This document shows positions 47,088 to 58,449 of a stretch of 64,000 nt of DNA, piece after piece (the first letter of the stretch is position 1; every line of letters begins with the position of its first letter). Position numbers and translations under genes: made by a program. Source of the DNA: Oreohelix idahoensis (Eukaryota; Mollusca; Gastropoda; Stylommatophora; Oreohelicidae); assembly GCA_024509875.1 (NCBI GenBank), contig JAMPIV010022934.1, forward strand, positions 62,001 to 126,000, in the 5' to 3' direction. The notes beneath the pieces are model-generated. The model saw only the letters and a program-made list of their open reading frames with translations, had not been told where the DNA came from and made no database searches.

Positions 47088-47640
47088 TCAACTCACCAAG
47101 GAGCATAGACCTTCAACAAACTCATACTAAGTCCCTCCTGTCACGTGACAACATAAGCCTTCAACAAACTCATACTAAGTCCCTCCTGTCACGTGACAAC
47201 ATAAGCCTTCAACAAACTCATACTAAGTCCCTCCTGTCACGTGACAACATAAGCCTTCAACAAACTCATACTAAGTCCCTCCTGTCACGTGACAACATAA
47301 GCCTTCAACAAACTCATACTAAGTCCCTCCTGTCACGTGACAACATAAGCCTTCAACAAACTCATACTAAGTCCCTCCTGCTCAAGGTCTTTCTCTGTCT
47401 ACCTCATCATTGTCCTTTCTGTCTCCAGTTCTCTTCTCTGTGTTTTTTGTTTGTTTGTTGTGTCTACCTCTATCTCTCTTACCCTGAGAATTCCAGAACA
47501 TGGACTGCTGCTAATGCTGTCAAACAAGTTTCCTCAGTATAGGCCCTATCCATCGCCAGCGTGGTCTTCTTCTCTTCTCTTGTCGCACTGGTAATTGTCT
47601 GGTTTTTGTCATCAGTTCCTCATTAGTGAATTAGTGATAT
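47088..47640 (-). repeat. LINE-A 3' end, antisense, with 48-bp expansion
   Basis: CTCACCAAGGAGCATAGACC and then CTTCAACAAACTCAT is the antisense LINE-A terminus. After the array, CTCAAGGTCTTTCTCTGTCT through GGTTTTTGTCATCAGTTCC continues the element. The LINE reading frame is lost. Confidence 0.9.
47108..47382. repeat. 48-bp minisatellite, 6 copies
   Basis: Unit CTTCAACAAACTCATACTAA, GTCCCTCCTGTCACGTGACA, ACATAAGC. Copies are almost identical. The repeated LQQTHTKSLLSRDN ORF is an artefact of the 48-bp period. Confidence 0.97.
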
Positions 47641-47692
47641 TGTCGAGACCCAAAGATGCAGCAATAGAGAATGCAGTCAGCGACCCATAGCT

Positions 47693-47955
47693 TGACTGCT
47701 TGCATCAGGGTCAGCGAACCAGAGCTGACCAAGACCCTACTCCACCTCCAAGTGGTGGTCCTGGAAACAGGCTGCACCACTGCAATCTGGCTGAGAGAGT
47801 AGGGATCGAAGAGGGAAGGCAAACCCGGTCACAAAAATGCCATGCTGAAGTCGGATGTGTCGTCCAAAAGGCGCAAATATCGCAGCTTCACTGTAAACTG
47901 ACACAACGCAACCAACGTCCTTTTCGGGACGAACGAGGAAGAAGAAGATACCTTT
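47693..47955 (+). repeat. Dispersed repeat Q, sense copy
   Basis: Reads TGCATCAGGGTCAGCGAACC, GAGCTGACCAAGACCCTACT, ... CAACCAACGTCCTTTTCGGG and ends in GAAGAAGAAG. The reverse complement is at 49171-49421. The GAA tail suggests a retroposed 3' end; no protein recognised. Confidence 0.8.
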
Positions 47956-48189
47956 TAACCTAATATTTTAATTTGCAAGTACATAGCCACCACTAAAACT
48001 GTTATTAAGTGATTATCCACTAATGTATCTATATAAACATACCACCCTTTACATCTGTTACGGGTATATGCATACCCATCATTGTGTCAATTTACCTACC
48101 AGACACTGCAAATAAAAGAGAAGCATATTAACCAAAGTCTCATGTAGTTCCCAGGGATCTATGAAGCCACAAAGAAAGGCGCTGGCAAT

Positions 48190-48345
48190 CTCATGATGTA
48201 AAATAAATTACCACAGCAACCACTGCTGCATGGTCATGTGATTGCGTTGTGCAGGCTTCTGAAGGGAGGGGGGGGGGGCAACTGCAGCGGAGGCTCCATG
48301 CTTCATAAGGAACGCAAAGGAAAATTATGACATTAATAAACACGT
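48190..48345 (-). repeat. Family P, antisense copy
   Basis: GCAATCTCATGATGTAAAAT, CCACAGCAACCACTGCTGCA and CTTCATAAGGAACGCAAAGG correspond to 10970-11060 and 19700-19810. Confidence 0.5.
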
Positions 48346-48766
48346 TAAGTACCCAACGCTCCACAACTGACGTTAAGTACCCAACCCTCCACAACTGACG
48401 TTAAGTACCCAACCCTCCACAACTGACGTTAAGTACCCAACCCTCCACAACTGACGTTAAGTACCCAACGCTCCACAACTGACGTTAAGTACCCAACCCT
48501 CCACAACTGACGTTAAGTACCCAACGCTCCACAACTGACGTTAAGTACCCAACGCTCCACAACTGACGTTAAGTACCCAACCCTCCACAACTGACGTTAA
48601 GTACCCAACGCTCCACAACTGACGTTAAGTACCCAACCCTCCACAACTGACGTTAAGTACCCAACGCTCCACAACTGACGTTAAGTACCCAACCCTCCAC
48701 AACTGACGTTAAGTACCCAACGCTCCACAACTGACGTTAAGTACCCAACCCTCCGCAACTGATTTT
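48340..48766. repeat. 28-bp minisatellite, about 15 copies
   Basis: Unit GACGTTAAGTACCCAACCCT plus CCACAACT, alternating with an AACGCT variant. Begins at the edge of a family P copy. Confidence 0.97.
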
Positions 48767-49170
48767 ACCTGCAAACGTCAGATACCCCTTTTTTGTCATG
48801 GAATGCGTGTGTGTACCCTGATAATTCCCTGTTATGTTTTTCTTTCCAACAGACTTCGCCCGTTTCAGGCATTCAGATCTGTGAGGAATCCAGGGCAATA
48901 AAAACGGGGTAGATTTCCTGCGTAGCTGACGCTCATTAGAAGTTGGGGGCTCTAGAATTTCCTGCTTTATTGAAATACGCATTGTCCATACGCATGTGAT
49001 TTCGGTGTACCTTGAGATCAGTGCAACTGAATGTATGTTTAGCGCACGCTCTTCTGTTCGTGATGTGTTGTTTATTTATCCGCTGTGGTTTTTGTTTTTT
49101 ACGAACCAAGAAATAATATGCATACCTTTGTCTTAGTTTGAAGCTACATGGTTTAGTAAAGGTGGGTCAT
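48767..49170. other. No gene recognised
   Basis: No supported ORF. Confidence 0.4.
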
Positions 49171-49421
49171 CTTCTTCTTCTTCCTCGATCGTCCTGAAAA
49201 GGACGTTGGTTGCGTTGTGTCTGTTTACGCCGGAGCAGTGATATCTGCACCTTTCGGTCGACACATCCGACTTCAGCACGGCATTTTTTGGGACCGGGTT
49301 TGCCTTCCCTCTGCGATCCCTACTCTCTCAGCCAGACTGCAGTGATGCAGCCTGTTTCCAGGAACACCACGTGGAGGTGGAGTAGGGTCTTGGTCAGCTC
49401 TGGTTCGCTGACCCTGATGCA
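49171..49421 (-). repeat. Dispersed repeat Q, antisense copy
   Basis: Starts TCTTCTTCTTCTTCC (tail) and ends GCTGACCCTGATGCA; inverse of 47693-47955. Confidence 0.8.
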
Positions 49422-49510
49422 TTGGTTTTCTTTACTGTTTAATATTCATTTGGCTCTTCTTGTTATTTTTGTTTTAGCTGCAAATTTTCTGTTTTCGTGC
49501 GTGAATTGTC

Positions 49511-49532
49511 CTGATGAAGGCTTGTAACGAAA
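49511..49532 (+). ncRNA. Degenerate hammerhead-core-like motif
   Basis: CTGATGA (49511-49517) and GAAA (49529-49532) bracket GGCTTGTAAC, which no longer pairs well as stem II. Same spacing class as 20070 and 21220. Confidence 0.25.
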
Positions 49533-49753
49533 CGTTACCTTTATATTAATCTTGCCATAGTAAAACTGCATTTCGCACCTGTGCGTTATCTACCTTTATG
49601 TTTGCTCGTTCTTACGGAACATCTAATTGGTTTTTTTTTTTTTTTTTGTAAAAAGAAAAAAAAAATAATTTGCCACGTTTTGGTGAGGTCACAAGGTCAT
49701 CGGCTATATTTGGGTCCACGCCCAAATAAAAAATTAAAAAAAAGACAACAACA

Positions 49754-50570
49754 GTGTCTGGTATAATAAATGGGGGACATCTAAATGAAGAGACCTTGTA
49801 CCACCATGTAGAGTCACCAGGCCTGGCTGTGAATGTCGCTGTTAGTTTTGGTGTAAGCCTAGAGGATTCTTCAACTGTGTCCGGGTCACCATCTTCTTAT
49901 ATGTTCCCTGTTGGTACCAGGTCAGGTATTAATTCTACAGTATTTAGCTTATGCCGCTTGTTTGTTTACGGTAGTCCGTCTTAGTGGATACATGGATATG
50001 TAGACATTCCCTTAAATGAAGAGGCAGATAAACTAGCTAAAAGAGGAGCTTCGGTGCCACAAACTGACCAGCCAGTCAACATCACTACAGCGAAACAAAT
50101 AATTAAAAACAACTGTACAGAGAACTGGCTAGACACCTGGGCAATCGCTAAAAACAGAAAGACGGCTCTTAAAACATCTACTAGCACCATCTAAGAAAGA
50201 TGTTATAAAGCATCTTGGACGTAAACATCAGACAAACATTTTCAGATTACTGCGAATACTGCTTACTTAACTCTTATAGAAATAGAATTGACCCCAAAGA
50301 ATAGTCTAAACTGTAGACACTGCCAACACACATAAGAAACAGTGCAACATCACTTGTTGCTTTACCCATCACCGCAAGAGATGAGACAAAACTCCTCTTA
50401 CCAAAAATGTCCAATCATTGAAAACACCATACATAACAGACCTAAACAGCCAATCAGAACCGCACAGTTTCACATTATGGCGTCAAAGTCACCAAGAACT
50501 AACACTCAGTGATGGCGGATCAAAGACAAAACAAGTCCGTCAAAGAATAACCTGTAATGGATATAAAGTA
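49754..50570 (+). pseudogene. RNase H and C-terminal remnant of a non-LTR element
   Basis: After a stop at 49982 the frame continues with WIHGYVDIPLNEEADKLAKR, the RNase H C-terminal motif (HxxxxxNExAD type), then GASVPQTDQPVNIT and TENWLDTWA. Shifted frames follow with CRHCQHT-like and SPQEMRQN-like blocks of the distal finger region up to about 50520. Multiple stops and shifts. RNase H in a non-LTR element suggests an I-like clade, different from LINE-A to -D. Confidence 0.65.
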
Positions 50571-50747
50571 CAGTACCATTTACGAATACTTTGGTAGTGA
50601 TATAAAGTATAGTGGGTCATATTATCTTCCACGAGTATCTCCTTTTATGAAAGCATACGTGGAGAATACATTAAGAGAGTCAGCTACAAGAACATTCTAG
50701 TTATGACAAATTTTCTAAATCATCGCCGTACTTTTAGTCACATCGTC

Positions 50748-50990
50748 CGCTTGGCTAAGTGGTTAGTGCACTTTTCTCTTGCGGCACAATTACGAGGCCC
50801 CGGGATAGAAATCTGCTGGCGTGACTCTCCATTCTGCCCAGCTGTAAACGTGTACTTGACTCTGTTCGTGAGTTAGGGAAGGCAAAGGTAGCGTGGAAAG
50901 GAACTGGTCTGGTCACCCCCGCCTCATAAAAAAGACGACATAGTATTGGGAAATCTCTAACACTTCACTCCCCTACGGCAATATCTGATA
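50748..50990 (+). repeat. tRNA-derived SINE family S2, copy 2
   Basis: The head CGCTTGGCTAAGTGGTTAGT is a good box A; box B has decayed. The body has GAGTTAGGGAAGGCAAAGGT and ends CTAACACTTCACTCCCCTAC with ATATCTGA, as at 10195-10432. Confidence 0.75.
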
Positions 50991-51288
50991 TGATACGTCA
51001 TTTACCTTTAGTCCATTGTTATCGCCATCATCATTGGTTTTGATTTTTTTTAAATGTAAAGAAAGTTCACCCCCCCCCCCTTTTTTTTTCGGTCTACGCA
51101 TACACTCAGGTTATAAGAGAAGAGACAGGGAAGAGTGTAACCTTGCTAGATTCTTTCTTTCATGTGATACATGCTAACTTTATTCTACCCTTCCATTCGT
51201 GTCTGTTCTCACTTATCGCTGCCCCACCCACTTCTTTTTTTTATTGACAACAAACCACTCACAACATCCACCTGCACCGAAGTGGTAT
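50991..51288. other. No gene recognised
   Basis: Poly-C (about 51071) and poly-T neighbours; no supported feature. Confidence 0.4.
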
Positions 51289-52014
51289 TTACGAGTTAGA
51301 AGAGAAGACAGAGGGAGACTTTACGAGTTAGAAGAGAACGAACGAACGAACGAACGAACTTACTTTATTTTCAAAGGGTTAAGAATTGGGCACGCAGGCC
51401 CGTCTTACATTCTGCCCTTCTTCTCTCTGTCATCTTACATACCATATCCTTTCAATCGCACATGTATTTTGAGCATTATTTAAGCATTCAACATTATCAA
51501 GGTAAAATAATAACATAGAAGAGAATACAGTGGGAGACTTTACGAGTTAGAAGAGAATACAGTGGGAGACTTTACGAGTTAGAAGAGAATACAGTGGGAG
51601 ACTTTACGAGTTAGAAGAGAATACAGTGGGAGACTTTACGAGTTAGAAGAGAAGATAGAGGGAGACTTTGCGAGTTAGAAGAGAAGACAGGGAGACTTTG
51701 CGAGTTAGAAGAGAAGACAGAGGGAGACTTTGCGAGTTAGAAGAGAAGACAGAGGGAGACTTTACGAGTTAGAAGAGAAGACAGAGGGAGACTTTACGAG
51801 TTAGAAGAGAAGACAGCGAGACTTTGCGAGTTAGAAGAGAAGACAGAGGGAGACTTTACGAGTTAGAAGAGAAGACAGAGGGAGACTTTACGAGTTAGAA
51901 GAGAAGACAGAGGGAGACTTTACGAGTTAGAAGAGAAGACAGAGGGAGACTTTACGAGTTAGAAGAGAAGACAGCGAGACTTTACGAGTTAGAAGAGAAG
52001 ACAGGGAGACTTTG
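51289..52014. repeat. 32-bp minisatellite, interrupted
   Basis: Units of GAGTTAGAAGAGAAGACAGA plus GGGAGACTTTAC at 51289-51336 and 51515-52014, with sub-variants (AATACAGTG, TTTGC, 28-bp units lacking AGGG). About 16 units lie on the right side. Confidence 0.95.
51337..51514 (-). repeat. Insertion inside the 32-bp array
   Basis: Starts with (AACG)n and TTACTTTATTTTCAAAGGGT; looks like an antisense retroposed 3' end with a microsatellite tail. Parent element not identified. Confidence 0.5.
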
Positions 52015-52869
52015 CATAAAAATATTTTAGTCTGTGGACACTGGGCAGCGCCTCCTCTGCACCCCCAAACGGCCGCTGACCACTTTAAAAATCCTTGACC
52101 CATTTTCTCAGCTTTCCCCTCCAGCTCTGACTAAATTGCTTCCACCTGGAGAAGGATCCGTCATGAATTACTTGAAATGAGCAGTATCGAAAAGACGCGA
52201 TGAACGGGACTTGAAGCTTAGAATAGTAAAGAATTTGACTTGTAGAATAGAGGTTCATACATGGTTTTAACTGTCGACTGTTACGTAATAGATCCTTCAG
52301 ACGATATACTTCATCTTTTCTAGCCGCCTCTAGACTTAGCCGCCTGGTGACATATTTTGACTAGATAAGGCGGCCGCGCACTTAGTGGCTTGTTGCAGCC
52401 CATAAGTCGTATGTGCACACATTTGAAGAACCACTGATTTAGGAGAGAGAAGATAAATCATCTGCCATCTCCACATCGCAGGTCAGAAGCAGTGGATCTT
52501 CCACACCACCTTCTGTCTCTTACTTTGAGATACACCCGAGGAGAGAGAAAAACAGAACGACACAATTTGAGTACATGGAATAATCATGACAGGAAACTTT
52601 GTACAGAGCGATACAACAGGAGACAATCTGATCATCAGAAGTGGTTCCCCTCATCGGACAAGTGTTTCGGCCTTGTATCTTCTTTATACTCTGAGTGGGG
52701 GGGGGGGGGGCACTTGGCTCATGACTCCCAAGTGTACTGTTATCTTTCCCGCCTGCGCTGCGCATTGAACCCACTCCACCTTGGTTGTAACTTTTATCTG
52801 TGCTGCTAGCTGGAGAAATTTGTTAAAATAACCATTATGATGTATATAAATTACTAAAAGTCTTACTTT
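52015..52869. other. No gene recognised; possible hAT terminus
   Basis: TTTGAAGAACCACTG at 52422-52436 is, reversed, a CAGTGGTTCTTCAAA-type hAT terminus. No partner end was found. A G run lies at 52697. Confidence 0.3.
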
Positions 52870-53055
52870 GCTCTTCTTACGGAGCAGGCCTGCACCAAAC
52901 ATTCCCTGCTCCTGCAGCAGCGATTTCTGTGCCAATTTGTTTCACATGATGAGATTGCCAGCCCCAGGCACAACACCATATTAATCGTCTTGTGCGAATT
53001 CCCGAGGGTGCAATAGTCATATCCTTGTCTCTTCAAAGACCCCGGGACTACATGG
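52870..53055 (+). repeat. Family P, sense copy
   Basis: TTACGGAGCAGGCCTGCACC, AATTTGTTTCACATGATGAG, ATTGCCAGCCCCAGGCACAA, then TCAAAGACCCCGGGACTACA, matching copy 1 across nearly its length. Confidence 0.7.
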
Positions 53056-53070
53056 TGCAATGCAAGTAAT

Positions 53071-53102
<32 letters not shown>

Positions 53103-53105
53103 GGG

Positions 53106-53141
<36 letters not shown>

Positions 53142-53171
53142 CGGGGGGGGAGGGGCGGGGGCGGGGCGGGG
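53071..53171. repeat. G-rich tract of 101 bp
   Basis: Almost pure G with a few A, T and C. The Gly- and Pro-only ORFs across it are artefacts. Confidence 0.97.
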
Positions 53172-53962
53172 AAAAGAAATATTGCACATATTCCAAAGCA
53201 CCACCACATTCCTACTTCCTCCCCTCCCGCGCCCTCAAAAGCTTTCATTCACCAAACTCAGTAACATCCTAGAAACGAACAGGTCGAGATGGTTGGGCCA
53301 CGTGCAGATGTGTGTAGCAGCAGTTAGGAAAAGAAAGTCAGAAAGTGTACATTAAGCAGCTGGGAGGCGTCAGACCAAAGGGAGCCAGCAATGAAGACAG
53401 ACGCCATTAAGCTGGACGTACAGCTAACAAGTTTAATGAAGATGTCTAGTAATAGAGACAGGCGCACACAGGAATTTTATTGCGCGGATAAGCAAGAGGT
53501 AACTTGCTTTAACTGGGCATGTCTTGTGTAGAGGAAAGTTAATAAGACAGTGTGACGGCTACACAAGAGATGGAAACAATTTGGGAGGGAACTGCAGAAG
53601 GAGATCCTGAACAGAATCGCAACATAGCACAGGAGACAGTTCAAAAGGCAAAGAAAATTGGCTACGTTGTGGCCACAAAGCCTTCGTGTTTACTTTACCC
53701 TGTCGAAGACATCATGGCCGCAACGTTGGCAGCTATCTTTTGTCTTTTGGTCTAATAAGATGCATTACCTGTTTTCAGTTTTTAAACAAAAATTTACTCA
53801 CCTTTCACCACATGCTACTGCAGTCCTCCTCATCATCTTAAAAGAGTTCAAAACATAAGCAATTAAGAATTCCAAAGGGCAGATTTCGCAAAGAGTCGTG
53901 ATCGCCTTACGGCAGTCGACAAGACACATGATGATGAAGAGTACCCGAGGGATGGTCTTCTT
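53172..53962. other. Possible LINE 3' fragment, otherwise unrecognised
   Basis: 53262-53340 can be read as a SRWLGHVQM-like block in a broken frame, typical of non-LTR RT C-termini. A degenerate CTGTCGA ... GGCCGCAAC string lies near 53700. No gene. Confidence 0.3.
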
Positions 53963-56900
53963 ACTGTGAAATATCTCATATTATTCTTGCAGTGAATACA
54001 GTAAATATCTCATATTATTCTTGCAGTGAATACAGTAAATATCTCATATTATTCTTGCAGTGAATACAGTAAATATCTCATATTATTCTTGCAGTGAATA
54101 CAGTAAATATCTCATATTATTCTTGCAGTGAATACAGTAAATATCTCATATTGTTATTGTAGTGAATACAGTAAATATCTCATATTGTTATTGTAGTGAA
54201 TACAGTAAATATCTCATATTGTTATTGTAGTGAATACAGTAAATATCTCATATTGTTATTGTAGTGAATACAGTAAATATCTCATATTATTCTTGCAGTG
54301 AATACAGTAAATATCTCATATTATTCTTGCAGTGAATACAGTAAAATACCTCATATTATTCTTGCAGTGAATACAGTAAATATCTCATATTATTCTTGCA
54401 GTGAATACAGTAAATATCTCATATTATTCTTGCAGTGAATACAGTAAATATCTCATATTGTTATTGTAGTGAATACAGTAAATATCTCATATTATTCTTG
54501 CAGTGAATACAGTAAATATCTCATATTGTTATTGTAGTGAATACAGTAAATATCTCATATTATTCTTGCAGTGAATACAGTAAATATCTCATATTATTCT
54601 TGCAGTGAATACAGTAAATATCTCATATTATTCTTGCAGTGAATACAGTAAATATCTCATATTGTTATTGTAGTGAATACAGTAAATATCTCATATTATT
54701 CTTGCAGTGAATACAGTAAATATCTCATATTGTTATTGTAGTGAATACAGTAAATATCTCATATTATTCTTGCAGTGAATACAGTAAATATCTCATATTA
54801 TTCTTGCAGTGAATACAGTAAATATCTCATATTATTCTTGCAGTGAATACAGTAAATATCTCATATTATTCTTGCAGTGAATACAGTAAAATACCTCATA
54901 TTGTTATTGCAGTGAATACAGTAAATATCTCATATTATTCTTGCAGTGAATACAGTAAAATACCTCATATTGTTATTGCAGTGAATACAGTAAATATCTC
55001 ATATTATTCTTGCAGTGAATACAGTAAATATCTCATATTATTCTTGCAGTGAATACAGTAAATATCTCATATTATTCTTGCAGTGAATACAGTAAATATC
55101 TCATATTATTCTTGCAGTGAATACAGTAAATATCTCATATTATTCTTGCAGTGAATACAGTAAATATCTCATATTGTTATTGTAGTGAATACAGTAAATA
55201 TCTCATATTATTCTTGCAGTGAATACAGTAAATATCTCATATTATTCTTGCAGTGAATACAGTAAATATCTCATATTATTCTTGCAGTGAATACAGTAAA
55301 ATACCTCATATTGTTATTGTAGTGAATACAGTAAATATCTCATATTATTCTTGCAGTGAATACAGTAAAATACCTCATATTGTTATTGTAGTGAATACAG
55401 TAAATATCTCATATTATTCTTGCAGTGAATACAGTAAATATCTCATATTGTTATTGCAGTGAATACAGTAAATATCTCATATTATTCTTGCAGTGAATAC
55501 AGTAAATATCTCATATTATTCTTGCAGTGAATACAGTAAATATCTCATATTATTCTTGCAGTGAATACAGTAAATATCTCATATTGTTATTGTAGTGAAT
55601 ACAGTAAATATCTCATATTGTTATTGTAGTGAATACAGTAAATATCTCATATTATTCTTGCAGTGAATACAGTAAATATCTCATATTATTCTTGCAGTGA
55701 ATACAGTAAATATCTCATATTATTCTTGCAGTGAATACAGTAAATATCTCATATTATTCTTGCAGTGAATACAGTAAAATACCTCATATTGTTATTGTAG
55801 TGAATACAGTAAATATCTCATATTATTCTTGCAGTGAATACAGTAAATATCTCATATTATTCTTGCAGTGAATACAGTAAATATCTCATATTATTCTTGC
55901 AGTGAATACAGTAAATATCTCATATTATTCTTGCAGTGAATACAGTAAATATCTCATATTATTCTTGCAGTGAATACAGTAAATATCTCATATTGTTATT
56001 GTAGTGAATACAGTAAATATCTCATATTATTCTTGCAGTGAATACAGTAAATATCTCATATTATTCTTGCAGTGAATACAGTAAATATCTCATATTATTC
56101 TTGCAGTGAATACAGTAAATATCTCATATTATTCTTGCAGTGAATACAGTAAATATCTCATATTATTCTTGCAGTGAATACAGTAAATATCTCATATTGT
56201 TATTGTAGTGAATACAGTAAATATCTCATATTATTCTTGCAGTGAATACAGTAAATATCTCATATTATTCTTGCAGTGAATACAGTAAATATCTCATATT
56301 ATTCTTGCAGTGAATACAGTAAAATACCTCATATTGTTATTGTAGTGAATACAGTAAATATCTCATATTATTCTTGCAGTGAATACAGTAAATATCTCAT
56401 ATTGTTATTGTAGTGAATACAGTAAATATCTCATATTGTTATTGTAGTGAATACAGTAAATATCTCATATTATTCTTGCAGTGAATACAGTAAATATCTC
56501 ATATTATTCTTGCAGTGAATACAGTAAATATCTCATATTGTTATTGTAGTGAATACAGTAAATATCTCATATTATTCTTGCAGTGAATACAGTAAATATC
56601 TCATATTGTTATTGTAGTGAATACAGTAAATATCTCATATTATTCTTGCAGTGAATACAGTAAATATCTCATATTATTCTTGCAGTGAATACAGTAAAAT
56701 ACCTCATATTGTTATTGTAGTGAATACAGTAAATATCTCATATTATTCTTGCAGTGAATACAGTAAAATACCTCATATTGTTATTGTAGTGAATACAGTA
56801 AATATCTCATATTATTCTTGCAGTGAATACAGTAAATATCTCATATTGTTATTGTAGTGAATACAGTAAATATCTCATATTATTCTTGCAGTGAATACAG

Positions 56901-58440
56901 TAAATATCTCATATTATTCTTGCAGTGAATACAGTAAAATACCTCATATTGTTATTGTAGTGAATACAGTAAATATCTCATATTATTCTTGCAGTGAATA
57001 CAGTAAAATACCTCATATTGTTATTGTAGTGAATACAGTAAATATCTCATATTATTCTTGCAGTGAATACAGTAAATATCTCATATTGTTATTGCAGTGA
57101 ATACAGTAAATATCTCATATTGTTATTGTAGTGAATACAGTAAATATCTCGTATTATTCTTGCAGTGAATACAGTAAATATCTCATATTATTCTTGCAGT
57201 GAATACAGTAAAATACCTCATATTGTTATTGTAGTGAATACAGTAAATATCTCATATTATTCTTGCAGTGAATACAGTAAATATCTCATATTATTCTTGC
57301 AGTGAATACAGTAAATATCTCATATTATTCTTGCAGTGAATACAGTAAATATCTCATATTATTCTTGCAGTGAATACAGTAAATATCTCATATTATTCTT
57401 GCAGTGAATACAGTAAATATCTCATATTGTTATTGCAGTGAATACAGTAAATATCTCATATTATTCTTGCAGTGAATACAGTAAATATCTCATATTGTTA
57501 TTGCAGTGAATACAGTAAATATCTCATATTATTCTTGCAGTGAATACAGTAAATATCTCATATTATTCTTGCAGTGAATACAGTAAATATCTCATTATTC
57601 TTGCAGTGAATACAGTAAATATCTCATATTATTCTTGCAGTGAATACAGTAAATATCTCATATTATTCTTGCAGTGAATACAGTAAATATCTCATATTAT
57701 TCTTGCAGTGAATACAGTAAATATCTCATATTGTTATTGCAGTGAATACAGTAAATATCTCATATTATTCTTGCAGTGAATACAGTAAATATCTCATATT
57801 GTTATTGCAGTGAATACAGTAAATATCTCATATTATTCTTGCAGTGAATACAGTAAATATCTCATATTATTCTTGCAGTGAATACAGTAAATATCTCATA
57901 TTGTTATTGCAGTGAATACAGTAAATATCTCATATTATTCTTGCAGTGAATACAGTAAATATCTCATATTATTCTTGCAGTGAATACAGTAAATATCTCA
58001 TATTATTCTTGCAGTGAATACAGTAAAATACCTCATATTGTTATTGTAGTGAATACAGTAAATATCTCATATTATTCTTGCAGTGAATACAGTAAATATC
58101 TCATATTGTTATTGCAGTGAATACAGTAAATATCTCATATTGTTATTGTAGTGAATACAGTAAATATCTCGTATTATTCTTGCAGTGAATACAGTAAATA
58201 TCTCATATTATTCTTGCAGTGAATACAGTAAAATACCTCATATTGTTATTGTAGTGAATACAGTAAATATCTCATATTGTTCTTGCAGTGAATACAGTAA
58301 ATATCTCATATTATTCTTGCAGTGAATACAGTAAAATACCTCATATTAGTCTTACAGTGAAACATCTCATATTATTATTATTACAGTTCAATCTCATATT
58401 ATTCCTGAAGTGAAATATCTCATATTATTTGTAGTGAATT
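53963..58440. repeat. 34/35-bp satellite array, about 130 units
   Basis: Unit GTGAATACAGTAAATATCTC plus ATATTATTCTTGCA (34 bp). Main variants are TTGTTATTGTA in place of TTATTCTTGCA, and a 35-bp AAAATACC form that usually precedes TTGTTATTG. The right edge decays from about 58340. ORFs with NTVNISYYSCSEYSK are artefacts. Confidence 0.98.
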
Positions 58441-58449
58441 TCAAATACA

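Noticed and set aside
47018..47542. 174-codon ORF with LQQTHTKSLLSRDN repeats as a gene
   Set aside because: It lies antisense over a LINE-A 3' end; the repeat is a 48-bp DNA expansion.
52863..53272. Proline-rich and glycine-rich ORFs
   Set aside because: Translations of the poly-G tract at 53071-53171.
53963..58440. CRISPR-like array of regular short repeats
   Set aside because: The units are contiguous with no unique spacers; it is a satellite, in a eukaryotic context.
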